DNA of 29,931 nt from PR03 sp964353555 (GCA_964353555.1 CAYGWM010000048.1:1-29931); one strand, 5' to 3'. Counted from the stretch's first letter, positions 7,538-15,658 are shown. Made by a program: numbers and translations. Notes: generated by a model from the letters alone, not told the origin.

Positions 7538-9448
7538 GTGCGTTCCGCCGTCATCTACCTGCTCTGTCTCACGGCCCTCGCCGCCTCGGCGTCGGCGCAA
7601 GAGCGCCAGCTCGTCACCTTCGAGGTCGTGCACACGCCCAGCAGCACCGCGCGCGACGTGTATCTGCTGGGCGACCTTGCCGAGCTCGGAGGAGACGATC
7701 TCACGCGCTCCGTGAAGCTCGTCTCGAGCGACCGTTCCACGTGGCGCGTGTCGGTGTCGCTGCCCGCGAACCGAACCTACACCTATCACTACTACGACCG
7801 TTTCCGGGCCCTGCCCGCTGATCCCACCAACGGCATTCCATTCGGCGACGCGATCACGGATCACACGGACACGGTGGCCCTGCGTCCGTCGGGCAAGATC
7901 GTCTACGCGCACTCGAGTTTCGGCGCGCCCGTGCTTCACTGGCGCCAGGACGACGGCAGCTTCGCGGCGCTGCCGATGCGGGACGCCGGAGCGGGCCGCG
8001 GAGCCGGCGAGCGGCGCTGGGAGGCTGGTCCCTTCGGCGAGGCGCGCCGACCCGTCGAGTTCTTCCTGACCAGCGCCGACGAAGCGCAGCGCGATCCGGC
8101 GGACGACACGACGTATTGGACTCCGCTCGATGCGTCGCTTTTGCAGGACGGAGCGCTCTTCGACTACGTGCCGGCCGCGCAGGTGAGCGCGCCGCGGCGG
8201 GATTACGAGGTCTTGTTGGAGGGCCTCTCCGGCCTCTCGACCGTCTCGATCCACTCCTCGATCCTCGGCGCCGACTACGACGTCCGCGTACTGCTGCCGC
8301 GCGGCTACTACGAGCAGCGCTTCCGCCGCTACCCGGTGCTCTATCTCGGCGACGGCACCTTCGTCTTCGAGGATCCCTTCTACGGCGTGCCCTTCGACAC
8401 CGATGCGAGCATCTCCACCGAGCTGACGCGGCTCGGCGCGATGCGCGAGGTGATCCAGGTGGCGGTCGACAACGTCGAAGGCGACGTGTGCAGCTGGGGC
8501 GCAGCGCGGCTGCGGGACTTCGTCCCGCCCGACGACACCTACAATGTCGGAGCCGTCTACTCAGGATGTCCGGGGACGGGCACCGGCCAGGCCGACCGCT
8601 TCGCCGCGTTCCTGCGCGACGAGCTGAAACCCTCGATCGACGCGCAGTACCGAACGCTCGCCGATCGCGATCACACCGCGTTCGCCGGATGGAGCGCCGG
8701 AGGGCTCTTTGCCCTCTACGCTGGCTGGGACTTCCCTGACACCTTCGGCCGTGTCGGATCGCAGTCGATCGGCCTTGGCACGAACTTCCGTGCTCGGGTA
8801 GGCGTCGAGCCGAAACGTTCCATCCGTGTGTACCTGGACGCCGGAGGCGGTGTCGGGGACTATTCGGGTTACCAGTCTTCGCTCGCGCTGCGCGACGACC
8901 TGCTCACCAAGGCGCCAGAGCCCTACGTGTTGGAGCGCGATCTCCGCCACTTCGTCGGCGCGCTCGACCAGAGCCACACCGCACCGGCGGCCGGCAGCCG
9001 CTGGACGGAGATGCTGCCGTTCCTGTTCCCGGCGACCGAGGAGCCGCCTGTTTGCTACGACGGTGTCGACAACGACGGCGACGGGGCCATCGACTACGCC
9101 CCGGGCGCGGGTGGCGACGACGGGTGCGCGAGCGCGCTCGACCCCTCCGAGCGGCGCAACGACTGCAGCGACGGCATCGACAACGACGGCGATGGCCTCG
9201 CCGACGCGGGCGACCCCGGCTGTCCGTTCGACTTCGCCTATCCCGAGAACCCGCAGTGCGACGACGGCGTGGACAACGACGCCAACGGACTCGTCGATCG
9301 CGACGACCCGAAGTGCCAGGACGCCCACTGGCCGTATTGGGAGCAGACGCCCGCGTGCGGCCTCGGCGCGGAGCTCGCGGTGCTGTTGCCCGCGATCAGC
9401 TTCCTGCGCTGGCGTCGGCGGGCGCCTTTGCCGCGCTCGAGGACGTAG
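7538..9448 (+). CDS. Exported CBM20-like plus esterase (EstA/Fes-like) protein with Asp-rich repeats and C-terminal tail signal
   Basis: 636 residues from GTG 7538, chosen because AGGAGG (7527-7532) lies at good spacing and the start opens a signal peptide ending ASASAQ. Residues about 22-95 look like a CBM20 starch-binding domain ('VTFEVVHTP..VYLLGDLAELGG..LPANRTYTYHYYDR'). Residues about 215-500 are a PF00756-type putative esterase: 'YDVRVLLPRGYYEQ', 'RYPVLYLGDG', and the nucleophile elbow GWSAGG with Ser386. His480 in 'DQSHTAPAAGSRWTEMLPF' is the likely catalytic histidine. Three Cys-bounded 'DNDGDG'-type repeats follow. The last 30 residues start at Cys607 and mirror those of the previous gene almost residue for residue. 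It probably hydrolyses an ester on a polysaccharide or siderophore-like substrate at the cell surface; the substrate is not visible. Fifty-three bases separate it from the upstream gene, so co-transcription is likely. Confidence 0.85.
   Translation: MRSAVIYLLCLTALAASASAQERQLVTFEVVHTPSSTARDVYLLGDLAELGGDDLTRSVKLVSSDRSTWRVSVSLPANRTYTYHYYDRFRALPADPTNGIPFGDAITDHTDTVALRPSGKIVYAHSSFGAPVLHWRQDDGSFAALPMRDAGAGRGAGERRWEAGPFGEARRPVEFFLTSADEAQRDPADDTTYWTPLDASLLQDGALFDYVPAAQVSAPRRDYEVLLEGLSGLSTVSIHSSILGADYDVRVLLPRGYYEQRFRRYPVLYLGDGTFVFEDPFYGVPFDTDASISTELTRLGAMREVIQVAVDNVEGDVCSWGAARLRDFVPPDDTYNVGAVYSGCPGTGTGQADRFAAFLRDELKPSIDAQYRTLADRDHTAFAGWSAGGLFALYAGWDFPDTFGRVGSQSIGLGTNFRARVGVEPKRSIRVYLDAGGGVGDYSGYQSSLALRDDLLTKAPEPYVLERDLRHFVGALDQSHTAPAAGSRWTEMLPFLFPATEEPPVCYDGVDNDGDGAIDYAPGAGGDDGCASALDPSERRNDCSDGIDNDGDGLADAGDPGCPFDFAYPENPQCDDGVDNDANGLVDRDDPKCQDAHWPYWEQTPACGLGAELAVLLPAISFLRWRRRAPLPRSRT
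9356..9445 (+). other. C-terminal sorting-type tail, copy 2
   Basis: Codes for the last 30 residues of the esterase protein. It is the same length from the Cys as copy 1 and identical in most positions of the first 23 (CGLG-ELA-LLPAI-FLR-RRRA), although the upstream catalytic parts of the two proteins are unrelated. This supports a functional signal and not chance. Confidence 0.65.
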
Positions 9449-9469
9449 CGGGAGTCCCACCGCGGCGCA

Positions 9470-10021
9470 TCACGACGCGCCGCGGGCGTGCTTCTCGTAG
9501 TCGTGGGCCAGGATCGCTGCCAGCCGCGCGGCCGTTTCGGAGTAGCTGTGGGTGAACTCCCAGCCGCTCGCGGTCGACACCGTACCTTCGCGGATCAGCG
9601 ACTTCGCTCGCGCGTGGGTGAAGCGGACCACCTCCTTCCAGACGCGATGCTCTTCCTTGCCGGCAACTTCGCCGACCCAGGAGCGCAGCAGCGCGCGTGC
9701 CTCCTGCGCGAACGCGTCGAGAGTTCCGGGATCGACGAGGGCCGCTTCATCGCCCTCGGGATGCGGCTCCAGGTGACGCAGCTCGCGCGCCAGATCGTGG
9801 CAGAACTCGTGTGCCACGGTGTCCTCGGCGGCGTGCGATCCCAACGAGCGACTCTTCCAGCTCACCACCTCGCGCTCCGCGATCTCCTTCGCGTGCAGCC
9901 ACGCCTGCTCCGCAGCGTGGCGGCGCGCCTCGTGTTCGGCGCGCTCCAACACCTGCTCGGGGTCGCCGCGGACCGAGTCGTGATGGGAGCGCAGCCAGTC
10001 CAGGATCTCGTCGCGTCTCAT
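9470..10021 (-). CDS. Unrecognised soluble helical protein
   Basis: 183 residues. The start at ATG 10021 is supported by GGAGG at about 6 bases upstream; the frame stays open further upstream but is low-complexity Arg/Ala. I do not recognise the family. The protein is rich in Glu, Ala, His and Arg and appears almost wholly alpha-helical, with no signal peptide or membrane segment. Visible landmarks are 'EILDWLRSHHDSV' near the N-terminus, 'HEFCHDLARELRHL' in the middle, 'RVWKEVVRFTHARAKSLI', and 'WEFTHSYSETAARLAAILAHDYEKHA' at the end. Many His residues alternate with acidic ones, so metal binding is possible but not shown. It is a single gene, convergent with the esterase gene 21 bases away. 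Coding status is supported by the ribosome-binding site and conserved-looking aromatic positions. Confidence 0.65.
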   Translation of the reverse strand: MRRDEILDWLRSHHDSVRGDPEQVLERAEHEARRHAAEQAWLHAKEIAEREVVSWKSRSLGSHAAEDTVAHEFCHDLARELRHLEPHPEGDEAALVDPGTLDAFAQEARALLRSWVGEVAGKEEHRVWKEVVRFTHARAKSLIREGTVSTASGWEFTHSYSETAARLAAILAHDYEKHARGAS

Positions 10022-10439
10022 GTCGTTTCCTCCATTCCCCCCACGATACGCCCGCCGTGGCCGCGCGGCACGTGCGGTCGCCCTCGCCTGGCGCATTGCC
10101 GCTCGAGATTTCCGCGCGAGCGCAGCAACGCGCCGCCGCCGCCCCACGGCTCATGACGAGACGACGACAGGGCTCCAGACGCTGTGGGTCACCGCCTGTC
10201 CTGGGCGCTGCGATCGTCGCTCAGATGTGTAGAAATGTCGTTGCCCGGGCGCTGGCATCAGACAGATCCGATCCCCGCACGGCTGCGATGACGGCTCCGC
10301 GATTCTGACTCCGCCCGCAAGCGATGCAGCCCTTCGCTGGGCATCACCGCGGCCCCCATTCACGCCGCTGGTCCGCCTGACCCCCACGCGGTTAGACTGC
10401 GGCCCGCACCACGCGCGACCCTGGCTCGGAGGCATCCCC
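10022..10439. other. Divergent intergenic stretch
   Basis: Upstream region shared by the minus-strand helical gene and the plus-strand acyl-CoA dehydrogenase operon. Short frames exist on both strands but none has a domain or a ribosome-binding site that convinces. I see no RNA gene, repeat or terminator. Promoters for both directions presumably lie here, but no clear -35/-10 pair stands out. Confidence 0.5.
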
Positions 10440-11636
10440 ATGGCCGAACTCGAATCCTTCCGCGAAGACGTCCGCACGTGGCTGAGCGCCAACGTGCCGA
10501 AGTCGCTCGTCGGCGCGCCCGGTGGTGATCTCGAAGGCAACTGGGGCGGCCGCAAGGCGAAGTACCCGAATCCCGACCTGAAGCGCTGGCTCGCCCTGTG
10601 CGCGGAGCGCGGCTTCACGGCGCCAGAGTGGCCGCGCGAATACGGAGGCGGTGGGCTCTCGCGCGAGGAGACCAAGGTGCTGCGCCAGGAGATGGCGCGC
10701 GCGAAGGTGCCGGCGCCGCTGATCGGTTTCGGCCTGACGATGATCGGCCCGACGCTGCTGATGTTCGGCAACGAAGAGCAGAAGAAGGAACACCTGCCGA
10801 AGATCTGTCGCGGCGAGATCCGCTGGTGCCAGGGCTACTCCGAGCCGGGCGCGGGCAGCGATCTCGCCGGCCTGCAGACGCGCGCGGTGCTCGACGGCGA
10901 TCACTACATCCTGAATGGCCAGAAGATCTGGACGTCCTACGCCGACCTCTGCGATTGGCAGTTCTGTCTGGTGCGCACCGATCCGAACGCCAAAAAGCAG
11001 GAAGGCATCTCGTTCATCCTGTTCGACATGGAGACGCCCGGCGTCTCGGTGAAGCCGATCAAGCTGATCAGCGGATCGTCGCCGTTCTGCGAGACGTTCC
11101 TGACCGACGTGCGCGTGCCGGCGCGCAACGTGGTGTCGAAGGTCAACAATGGCTGGACCGTCGCGAAGGCGCTGCTCGCGCACGAGCGCACGATGATCGC
11201 CGACGCGTTCGGCTCGGCTGCCGGCGGCGGCAAGAGCAAGGGTCTCGCCGGCATGGCGCGCGACTCCCTCGACTTCGAGAACGGCGCGCTCGCCGACGCT
11301 TCGCTGCGCCACCGCATCGCGCAGACCGAGATGGACACGCGCGCGTTCCTGCTCACCACGCAGCGCTCACGTGACGCCGCAAAGGCCGGCCATGCGCCGG
11401 GCTCCGAGTCGTCGATGTTCAAGGTCTACGGCACCGAGCTGAACCAGCGGCGGCTCGAGTTGATGCTGTCGATCGCGGGTCCGCAAGCACTCGGCTGGGA
11501 GGGCGCTGGCTTCGACGAGCGCGAACTCGGGCTGACGCGAGACTGGCTGCGCTCGCGCGCCAACACCATCGAAGGCGGCACCAGCGAAGTGCAGCTCAAC
11601 ATCATCGCCAAGCGCGTGCTCGGCCTGCCGGACTGA
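10440..11636 (+). CDS. Acyl-CoA dehydrogenase, FAD-binding subunit of a probable heteromeric pair
   Basis: 398 residues with the full acyl-CoA dehydrogenase layout: N-terminal helical domain ('GFTAPEWPREYGG' near 58-70), the signature 'QGYSEPGAGSDLAGLQT' and 'LNGQKIWTSYA' in the beta-barrel domain, and a C-terminal helical domain ending 'NTIEGGTSEVQLNIIAKRVLGLP'. It removes two hydrogens from an acyl-CoA and passes electrons through FAD to electron-transfer flavoprotein. The next gene starts 5 bases after its stop and encodes a second, divergent acyl-CoA dehydrogenase. That arrangement matches the alpha2beta2 enzymes known from mycobacterial sterol side-chain degradation (FadE pairs), where one subunit supplies most FAD contacts. 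The substrate cannot be told from sequence. It is the first gene of a run leading into haem genes. Confidence 0.9.
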   Translation: MAELESFREDVRTWLSANVPKSLVGAPGGDLEGNWGGRKAKYPNPDLKRWLALCAERGFTAPEWPREYGGGGLSREETKVLRQEMARAKVPAPLIGFGLTMIGPTLLMFGNEEQKKEHLPKICRGEIRWCQGYSEPGAGSDLAGLQTRAVLDGDHYILNGQKIWTSYADLCDWQFCLVRTDPNAKKQEGISFILFDMETPGVSVKPIKLISGSSPFCETFLTDVRVPARNVVSKVNNGWTVAKALLAHERTMIADAFGSAAGGGKSKGLAGMARDSLDFENGALADASLRHRIAQTEMDTRAFLLTTQRSRDAAKAGHAPGSESSMFKVYGTELNQRRLELMLSIAGPQALGWEGAGFDERELGLTRDWLRSRANTIEGGTSEVQLNIIAKRVLGLPD

Positions 11637-11641
11637 CCAAG

Positions 11642-12784
11642 ATGCAACTCGTCCTCTCCGAAGATCAGGAACTGCTCGCGAAGACTGCCAGCGACTGGGT
11701 GCGCGAACACTCGCCGGTTGCGCGCGTGCGCCAGCTCCGCGACAGCAGTGACGCGACCGGATTCTCGCGCCCACTGTGGAAGCAGATGGCCGAGCTCGGC
11801 TGGGTGGGCATCGTGTTCCCGGAGTCGTACGGCGGCGCAGGCATGGGTTTCGCGGATCTCGCCGTCGTGCTCGAAGCACTCGGCCGCACGCTCGCACCGG
11901 AGCCGTTCCTCTCGACGGTGCTGCTCGGCGGCCGAGCGATCCTGCTCGGCGGCAGCGATGCGCTGAAGCAAGCGTGGCTGCCGGGGATCTGTGAGGGCGA
12001 CAAGGTTCTTGCGTTCGCGCACCAGGAAGCGAAGAGCCGCCACGATCCGTTCCGCGTGGCATCGACGGCGAAGCCCGACGGCGCCGGCTTCCGGCTGGAC
12101 GGCGAGAAGATCCAGGTGCTCGATGCGCAGGTCGCGGACGCGCTGATCGTGGTCGCTCGCAGCAGCGGCAGCGAGCGCGACGAAGCGGGGCTCACGCTGT
12201 TGCTGGTTCCGCGGGGCGCCGCCGGCCTCACGATCACGCCGCAGACGCGCATCGACCACCGCAACGCCGCGCTCGTCAAACTCGACGGCGTGCGTGTCGG
12301 CGCGGATGGGGTGATCGGCGCTACGGGGCAGGGCGCTGCGCTGCTCCAGCAAGTGCTGGACGGCGCCACCGTGGGCCTGTGCGCGGAGATGCTCGGTGCG
12401 ATGAGCCAGGTCTTCGACGACACCGTGAACTACCTGAAGACGCGCCTGCAGTTCGGCGTGCCGATCGGCTCGTTCCAGGCGCTGAAGCACCGCGCGGCGA
12501 AGGTCTTCATGGAGATCGAACTCGCGCGTTCGGCGGTGATGGCGGCGTCGCGCGCGGTGGATGCGAACGACGCGGATTTCGAGAAGCTCGTCACGATGGC
12601 AAAGGCGCGCTGCTCCGATGCGTTCGTGCTCGCCGCCAACGAAGCCGTGCAGATGTTCGGCGGCGTCGGCATGACCGACGAGTACGACGTCGGCTTCTAC
12701 CTGAAGCGCGCGCGCGTCGCCGAGATGACCTTCGGCGACGCCGCCTGGCACCGCGAGCGCTTCGCGCGGCTCTCTGGCTATTGA
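11642..12784 (+). CDS. Acyl-CoA dehydrogenase, second subunit
   Basis: 380 residues. N-terminal domain 'LWKQMAELGWVGIVFPESYGGAG', middle domain weakly conserved (the usual E-P-x-x-G-S-D signature is replaced by 'HQEAKSRHDPF'), C-terminal 'RLQFGVPIGSFQALKHRAAKVFMEIE' and 'EAVQMFGGVGMTDEYDVGFYLKRAR'. The tail is short and lacks the EGGTSE segment of its neighbour. Loss of the middle signature together with the tail suggests a subunit that works only in complex with the upstream protein, as in FadE heterotetramers; that is inference. Its TGA overlaps the TTG start of hemE in ATTGA, so translation of the two is probably coupled. Confidence 0.88.
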   Translation: MQLVLSEDQELLAKTASDWVREHSPVARVRQLRDSSDATGFSRPLWKQMAELGWVGIVFPESYGGAGMGFADLAVVLEALGRTLAPEPFLSTVLLGGRAILLGGSDALKQAWLPGICEGDKVLAFAHQEAKSRHDPFRVASTAKPDGAGFRLDGEKIQVLDAQVADALIVVARSSGSERDEAGLTLLLVPRGAAGLTITPQTRIDHRNAALVKLDGVRVGADGVIGATGQGAALLQQVLDGATVGLCAEMLGAMSQVFDDTVNYLKTRLQFGVPIGSFQALKHRAAKVFMEIELARSAVMAASRAVDANDADFEKLVTMAKARCSDAFVLAANEAVQMFGGVGMTDEYDVGFYLKRARVAEMTFGDAAWHRERFARLSGY

Positions 12785-13815
12785 GCGAGCCGACCCGCAG
12801 CGAACGCTTGCTGCGCGCCTGCCGCGGCGAGCCGGTCGATCGGCCGCCGGTTTGGCTGATGCGCCAGGCGGGTCGCTATCTGCCCGAGTACCGCGCCGCG
12901 CGTGCGGGCGTCTCGTTCCTCGAAGCGTGTCGGGACGTCGATCGCGCGGTCGAGCTCTCGCTGCAACCGCTGCGACTCGTCGGCACCGAGGCGGTGATCC
13001 TGTTCTCCGACATCTTCATCCCGGTGCTCGGGATGGGCGTCGATCTCGATTTCAGTCCGGGGCCAGTGATCGCAGCGCCGATTCGCACACTCGCGGACGT
13101 CGAGAAACTCGGGGTCGCGGACCCGCGCGGCACGGTGCCCTACGTATTCGAGATCCTGCGCCGCTTGCGGATTGAACTCGCAGCCGAACAGGTGCCGCTG
13201 CTCGGTTTCGCGGGAGCGCCGTTCACGCTCGCCGCGTATCTGGTGGAGGGGAAGGGATCAAAGGACTTCGGCGCGCTGAAGCGGATGATGTACCGCGAGC
13301 CCGCGCTGCTGCACGCGCTGCTCGACCGGCTCACCGAGATGACCGTCGCGTATCTGAACGCGCAGATCGAAGCGGGCGCGCAAGCCGTGCAGCTCTTCGA
13401 CACCTGGGCGGGTCTGCTGTCCGCGGCCGACTACCGCGAATGGATCCTGCCGGTGCATCAGGCGATCGCGCGGCGGCTGCACCGCGACGCAGCGCCGCTG
13501 ATCCTCTACGTGAACGGTGGCGCCCATGTGCTCGATGCGATGATCGAAGCGGGCGCCGACGTGCTCTCGCTCGACTGGCGCGTGGACTTCGCCGAAGCCT
13601 CGCGACGCATCGGGAAGCGCGCCGCGGTGCAGGGCAACCTCGACCCGTGCGCGCTCGCGGCGGAGCCCGCGCGCATCGCCGGCTGGGTCCGCGAGCTGCG
13701 CGAAGCGGGCCGCGCCGCGCGCGGCCACGTGTTGAACCTCGGCCACGGCTGTCTTCCGGAGACTCCGGTGGAAGGCGTGCGGGCCTTCACGGACGCGGCG
13801 CGTAGCTTGGCATGA
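12781..13815 (+). CDS. hemE: Uroporphyrinogen decarboxylase
   Basis: 344 residues, usual length. It decarboxylates the four acetate side chains of uroporphyrinogen III to give coproporphyrinogen III. The family signature 'WLMRQAGRYLPEYR' is at 25-38, followed by 'ILFSDIFIPVLGMGVDL' with the substrate-binding Asp, 'GFAGAPFTLAAYLVEG', 'QLFDTWAGLLS' and 'LNLGHGCLPETPVE' at the C-terminus. The start is the rare codon TTG at 12781: it sits inside the preceding stop (ATTGA), gives the standard N-terminus SEPTRSERLLRACRGEPVDR, and there is no ATG or GTG at a suitable place. The 3' end overlaps hemG in ATGA. No residue appears missing. Confidence 0.96.
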   Translation: MSEPTRSERLLRACRGEPVDRPPVWLMRQAGRYLPEYRAARAGVSFLEACRDVDRAVELSLQPLRLVGTEAVILFSDIFIPVLGMGVDLDFSPGPVIAAPIRTLADVEKLGVADPRGTVPYVFEILRRLRIELAAEQVPLLGFAGAPFTLAAYLVEGKGSKDFGALKRMMYREPALLHALLDRLTEMTVAYLNAQIEAGAQAVQLFDTWAGLLSAADYREWILPVHQAIARRLHRDAAPLILYVNGGAHVLDAMIEAGADVLSLDWRVDFAEASRRIGKRAAVQGNLDPCALAAEPARIAGWVRELREAGRAARGHVLNLGHGCLPETPVEGVRAFTDAARSLA

Positions 13816-15170
13816 CGGACGTCGAGTGTGTCGTCATCGGCGCCGGCATCGCGGGCCTCGCCGCGGCCGCGACGCTGCGTCGCCGAGGTCGCGAAGTGAT
13901 CGTGCTCGAAGCGGGCGCGCGCGCGGGCGGTTCCGCGTGGAGCGAGCGCATCGACGGGCATCTCGTCGAGCGCGGACCGAATACATTTCGGATTCCGCCG
14001 GCGATGGCAGCGTTCGCAGGCGAGCACGGACTCGCGTCGCGTCTGCAGAAGGCGCAGCCGGCGAGTCGCGAACGCTTCTTGCTGCGCGCGGGACGACTCG
14101 TGCCCGTGCCGATGAGCCTGGTCGCGTTCGCGCGCACGCCGCTGCTCACGCGCGGCGGCAAGCTGCGGCTGCTCGCGGAACCGTTTCAGCGCGGCGGCGA
14201 TCCCACCGGCGAGTCGGTCGCCGAGTTCGCGAAGCGGCGCCTCGGCCGTGAAACGAGCGACGCGCTAATCGCGCCGTTCCTGACCGGCGTCTACGCGGGC
14301 GACGAGAATCAGCTCGGCGCGGAAGCGGTGTTCCCAACGCTGGTCGCTGCGGAGCGAAGCAGCGGTTCGATCATTCGCGGGCTGCTCGCGAACGCGTTGC
14401 GCGGCGCCGGATCGAAGGGGAGCTGGGGCGGCACCTGGTCAGCGGCGAACGGCATCTCGGCGCTGACGGATGCGCTCGCGATCGCGCTCGATGGCGCGCT
14501 GCGGCTCGGAGCCCGGGCTTCGTCGATCACATTCGAGGAGGGTTCCTATCGAGTCGAAATCGAAGAGGAATCCGGTTTCCAGACGCTTCGATCGAAGGCC
14601 CTCGTGCTGGCGCTGCCGGCGCAACCGGCTGCCGGACTGCTCGGCGCGCTCGATCGCGAGGCGGCGGAGGCGATCGGAGCGATCGAGTCGGCGCCCGTTG
14701 CGAGCGTCGCGATCTCGATCGCCAGCGATTCGACGCGCGTTCCGCTGCGCGGCTTTGGTTACCTGGTCCCGCGCGGCGAGGGCGAGCTGCTGCTCGGGTG
14801 TCTGTTTTCGAGCCAGCTCTTTGCCGGTCGCGCGCCACCGGGTCGCGAAGTGCTGACGCTGCTGGCGGTGGGCAAACGCAAGCCCGAAGCGATCGATTGG
14901 AGCGACGAGAAGCTCGTCGCCGCACTGCTCGCCGAGATCGAGCCGGTGCTCGGCCTGCGCGATGCGCCGCGCGTGCTCGCGATCACGCGCTGGCCGCGCG
15001 CGGTGGCGCAACCGGGCCGCGATCACCCGCGGCTCGTTGCGGGCGTGCGGGCGCGGCTCGCGCGCTTCCCGCGCCTCGCACTCGCCGGCAGCCACCTCGA
15101 CGGCGTCGCGTTCGGCGAAGCGCTCGCTTCGGGTGCGCGCGCCGCGCAGCACGTGATGGAGGAACGATGA
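13812..15170 (+). CDS. hemG: Oxygen-dependent protoporphyrinogen oxidase
   Basis: 452 residues, FAD flavoprotein of the HemY/PgoX type (also annotated hemG). It oxidises protoporphyrinogen IX to protoporphyrin IX, or coproporphyrinogen in the coproporphyrin branch; with a proteobacterial-type ferrochelatase nearby the protoporphyrin route is likelier. The dinucleotide-binding fold 'VVIGAGIAGLAAAATLRRRG' is at residues 7-26, followed by 'GGSAWSERIDGHLVERGPNTFR'. 'FLTGVYAGDENQLGAEAVFP' is the characteristic mid-protein motif of this family. The C-terminal 'LALAGSHLDGVAFGEALASG' closes the FAD site. It overlaps hemE by ATGA and the HIT gene by ATGA, so it is tightly co-expressed with both. Confidence 0.95.
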   Translation: MTDVECVVIGAGIAGLAAAATLRRRGREVIVLEAGARAGGSAWSERIDGHLVERGPNTFRIPPAMAAFAGEHGLASRLQKAQPASRERFLLRAGRLVPVPMSLVAFARTPLLTRGGKLRLLAEPFQRGGDPTGESVAEFAKRRLGRETSDALIAPFLTGVYAGDENQLGAEAVFPTLVAAERSSGSIIRGLLANALRGAGSKGSWGGTWSAANGISALTDALAIALDGALRLGARASSITFEEGSYRVEIEEESGFQTLRSKALVLALPAQPAAGLLGALDREAAEAIGAIESAPVASVAISIASDSTRVPLRGFGYLVPRGEGELLLGCLFSSQLFAGRAPPGREVLTLLAVGKRKPEAIDWSDEKLVAALLAEIEPVLGLRDAPRVLAITRWPRAVAQPGRDHPRLVAGVRARLARFPRLALAGSHLDGVAFGEALASGARAAQHVMEER

Positions 15171-15586
15171 GCAGCAATCCCGATTGCATCTTCTGCAAGA
15201 TCATCGCGGGCACCGCGTCGGCGGTGAAGATCACCGAGACCGAGCACGCGCTCGCGTTCATGGATCTGTTCCCGGCCAGCGAAGGCCACGCGCTGGTGAT
15301 CCCGAAGATCCACTACGAGAACGTCTTCGAGTCGACACCGGAGACTCTGCCGGCGGTGCATCTGCTCGTCCGTCGCGTCGCGCGCGCGATCAAGGCGTCG
15401 CTCGCACCGGATGGCCTGATGATGTTTCAGTTGAACGGCGCAGCAGCGGGCCAGACGGTCTTCCACTATCACGTGCATCTGATTCCGCGGATGACGGGCT
15501 CCGAGTTCGAGCTGCACGGACGGCAGCGCGCAGACGACGAACGGCTCGCAGCACTTGCGCAGCGCATCGAGAGCGCGCTCGAGTAA
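15167..15586 (+). CDS. HIT-family nucleotide hydrolase (HinT-like)
   Basis: 139 residues. The histidine triad is complete: 'HYHVHLIPR' with His100, His102 and His104. The N-terminal 'CIFCKIIAG' carries the Cys7-x2-Cys10 pair that binds zinc in many HinT-type members. 'FMDLFPASEGHALVIPKIH' is the standard core. Members hydrolyse nucleoside phosphoramidates or dinucleoside polyphosphates; the physiological substrate is usually unknown. It overlaps hemG by ATGA and closes the acyl-CoA dehydrogenase-haem operon. A 6-bp stem hairpin 15 bases after the stop (15602-15617) lacks a T-tract. Confidence 0.93.
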   Translation: MSSNPDCIFCKIIAGTASAVKITETEHALAFMDLFPASEGHALVIPKIHYENVFESTPETLPAVHLLVRRVARAIKASLAPDGLMMFQLNGAAAGQTVFHYHVHLIPRMTGSEFELHGRQRADDERLAALAQRIESALE

Positions 15587-15606
15587 CGGATCGTCACCTT
15601 CGTGCT

Positions 15607-15626
15607 CTCGCGAGCACACTCGCGAG
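15607..15626. promoter_or_regulatory. Operator-like tandem palindrome upstream of dxs
   Basis: Two copies of the 8-bp palindrome CTCGCGAG (15607-15614 and 15619-15626) are separated by CACA, a 12-bp period, so the whole 20 bp is near-palindromic. The size and symmetry fit a dimeric repressor site such as those of TetR-family proteins. It lies 131 bases before the dxs start, and a TetR gene is inside the downstream operon. The first copy also forms part of a GTGCTC/GAGCAC hairpin. Binding is inferred. Confidence 0.4.
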
Positions 15627-15658
15627 GAAGCTCGCAACCGACTCCGAAGACCCATCGT

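Noticed and set aside
15602..15617. Hairpin after the HIT gene as an intrinsic terminator
   Set aside because: The stem is only 6 bp and no T-tract follows. The same bases are better explained as part of a palindromic binding site.
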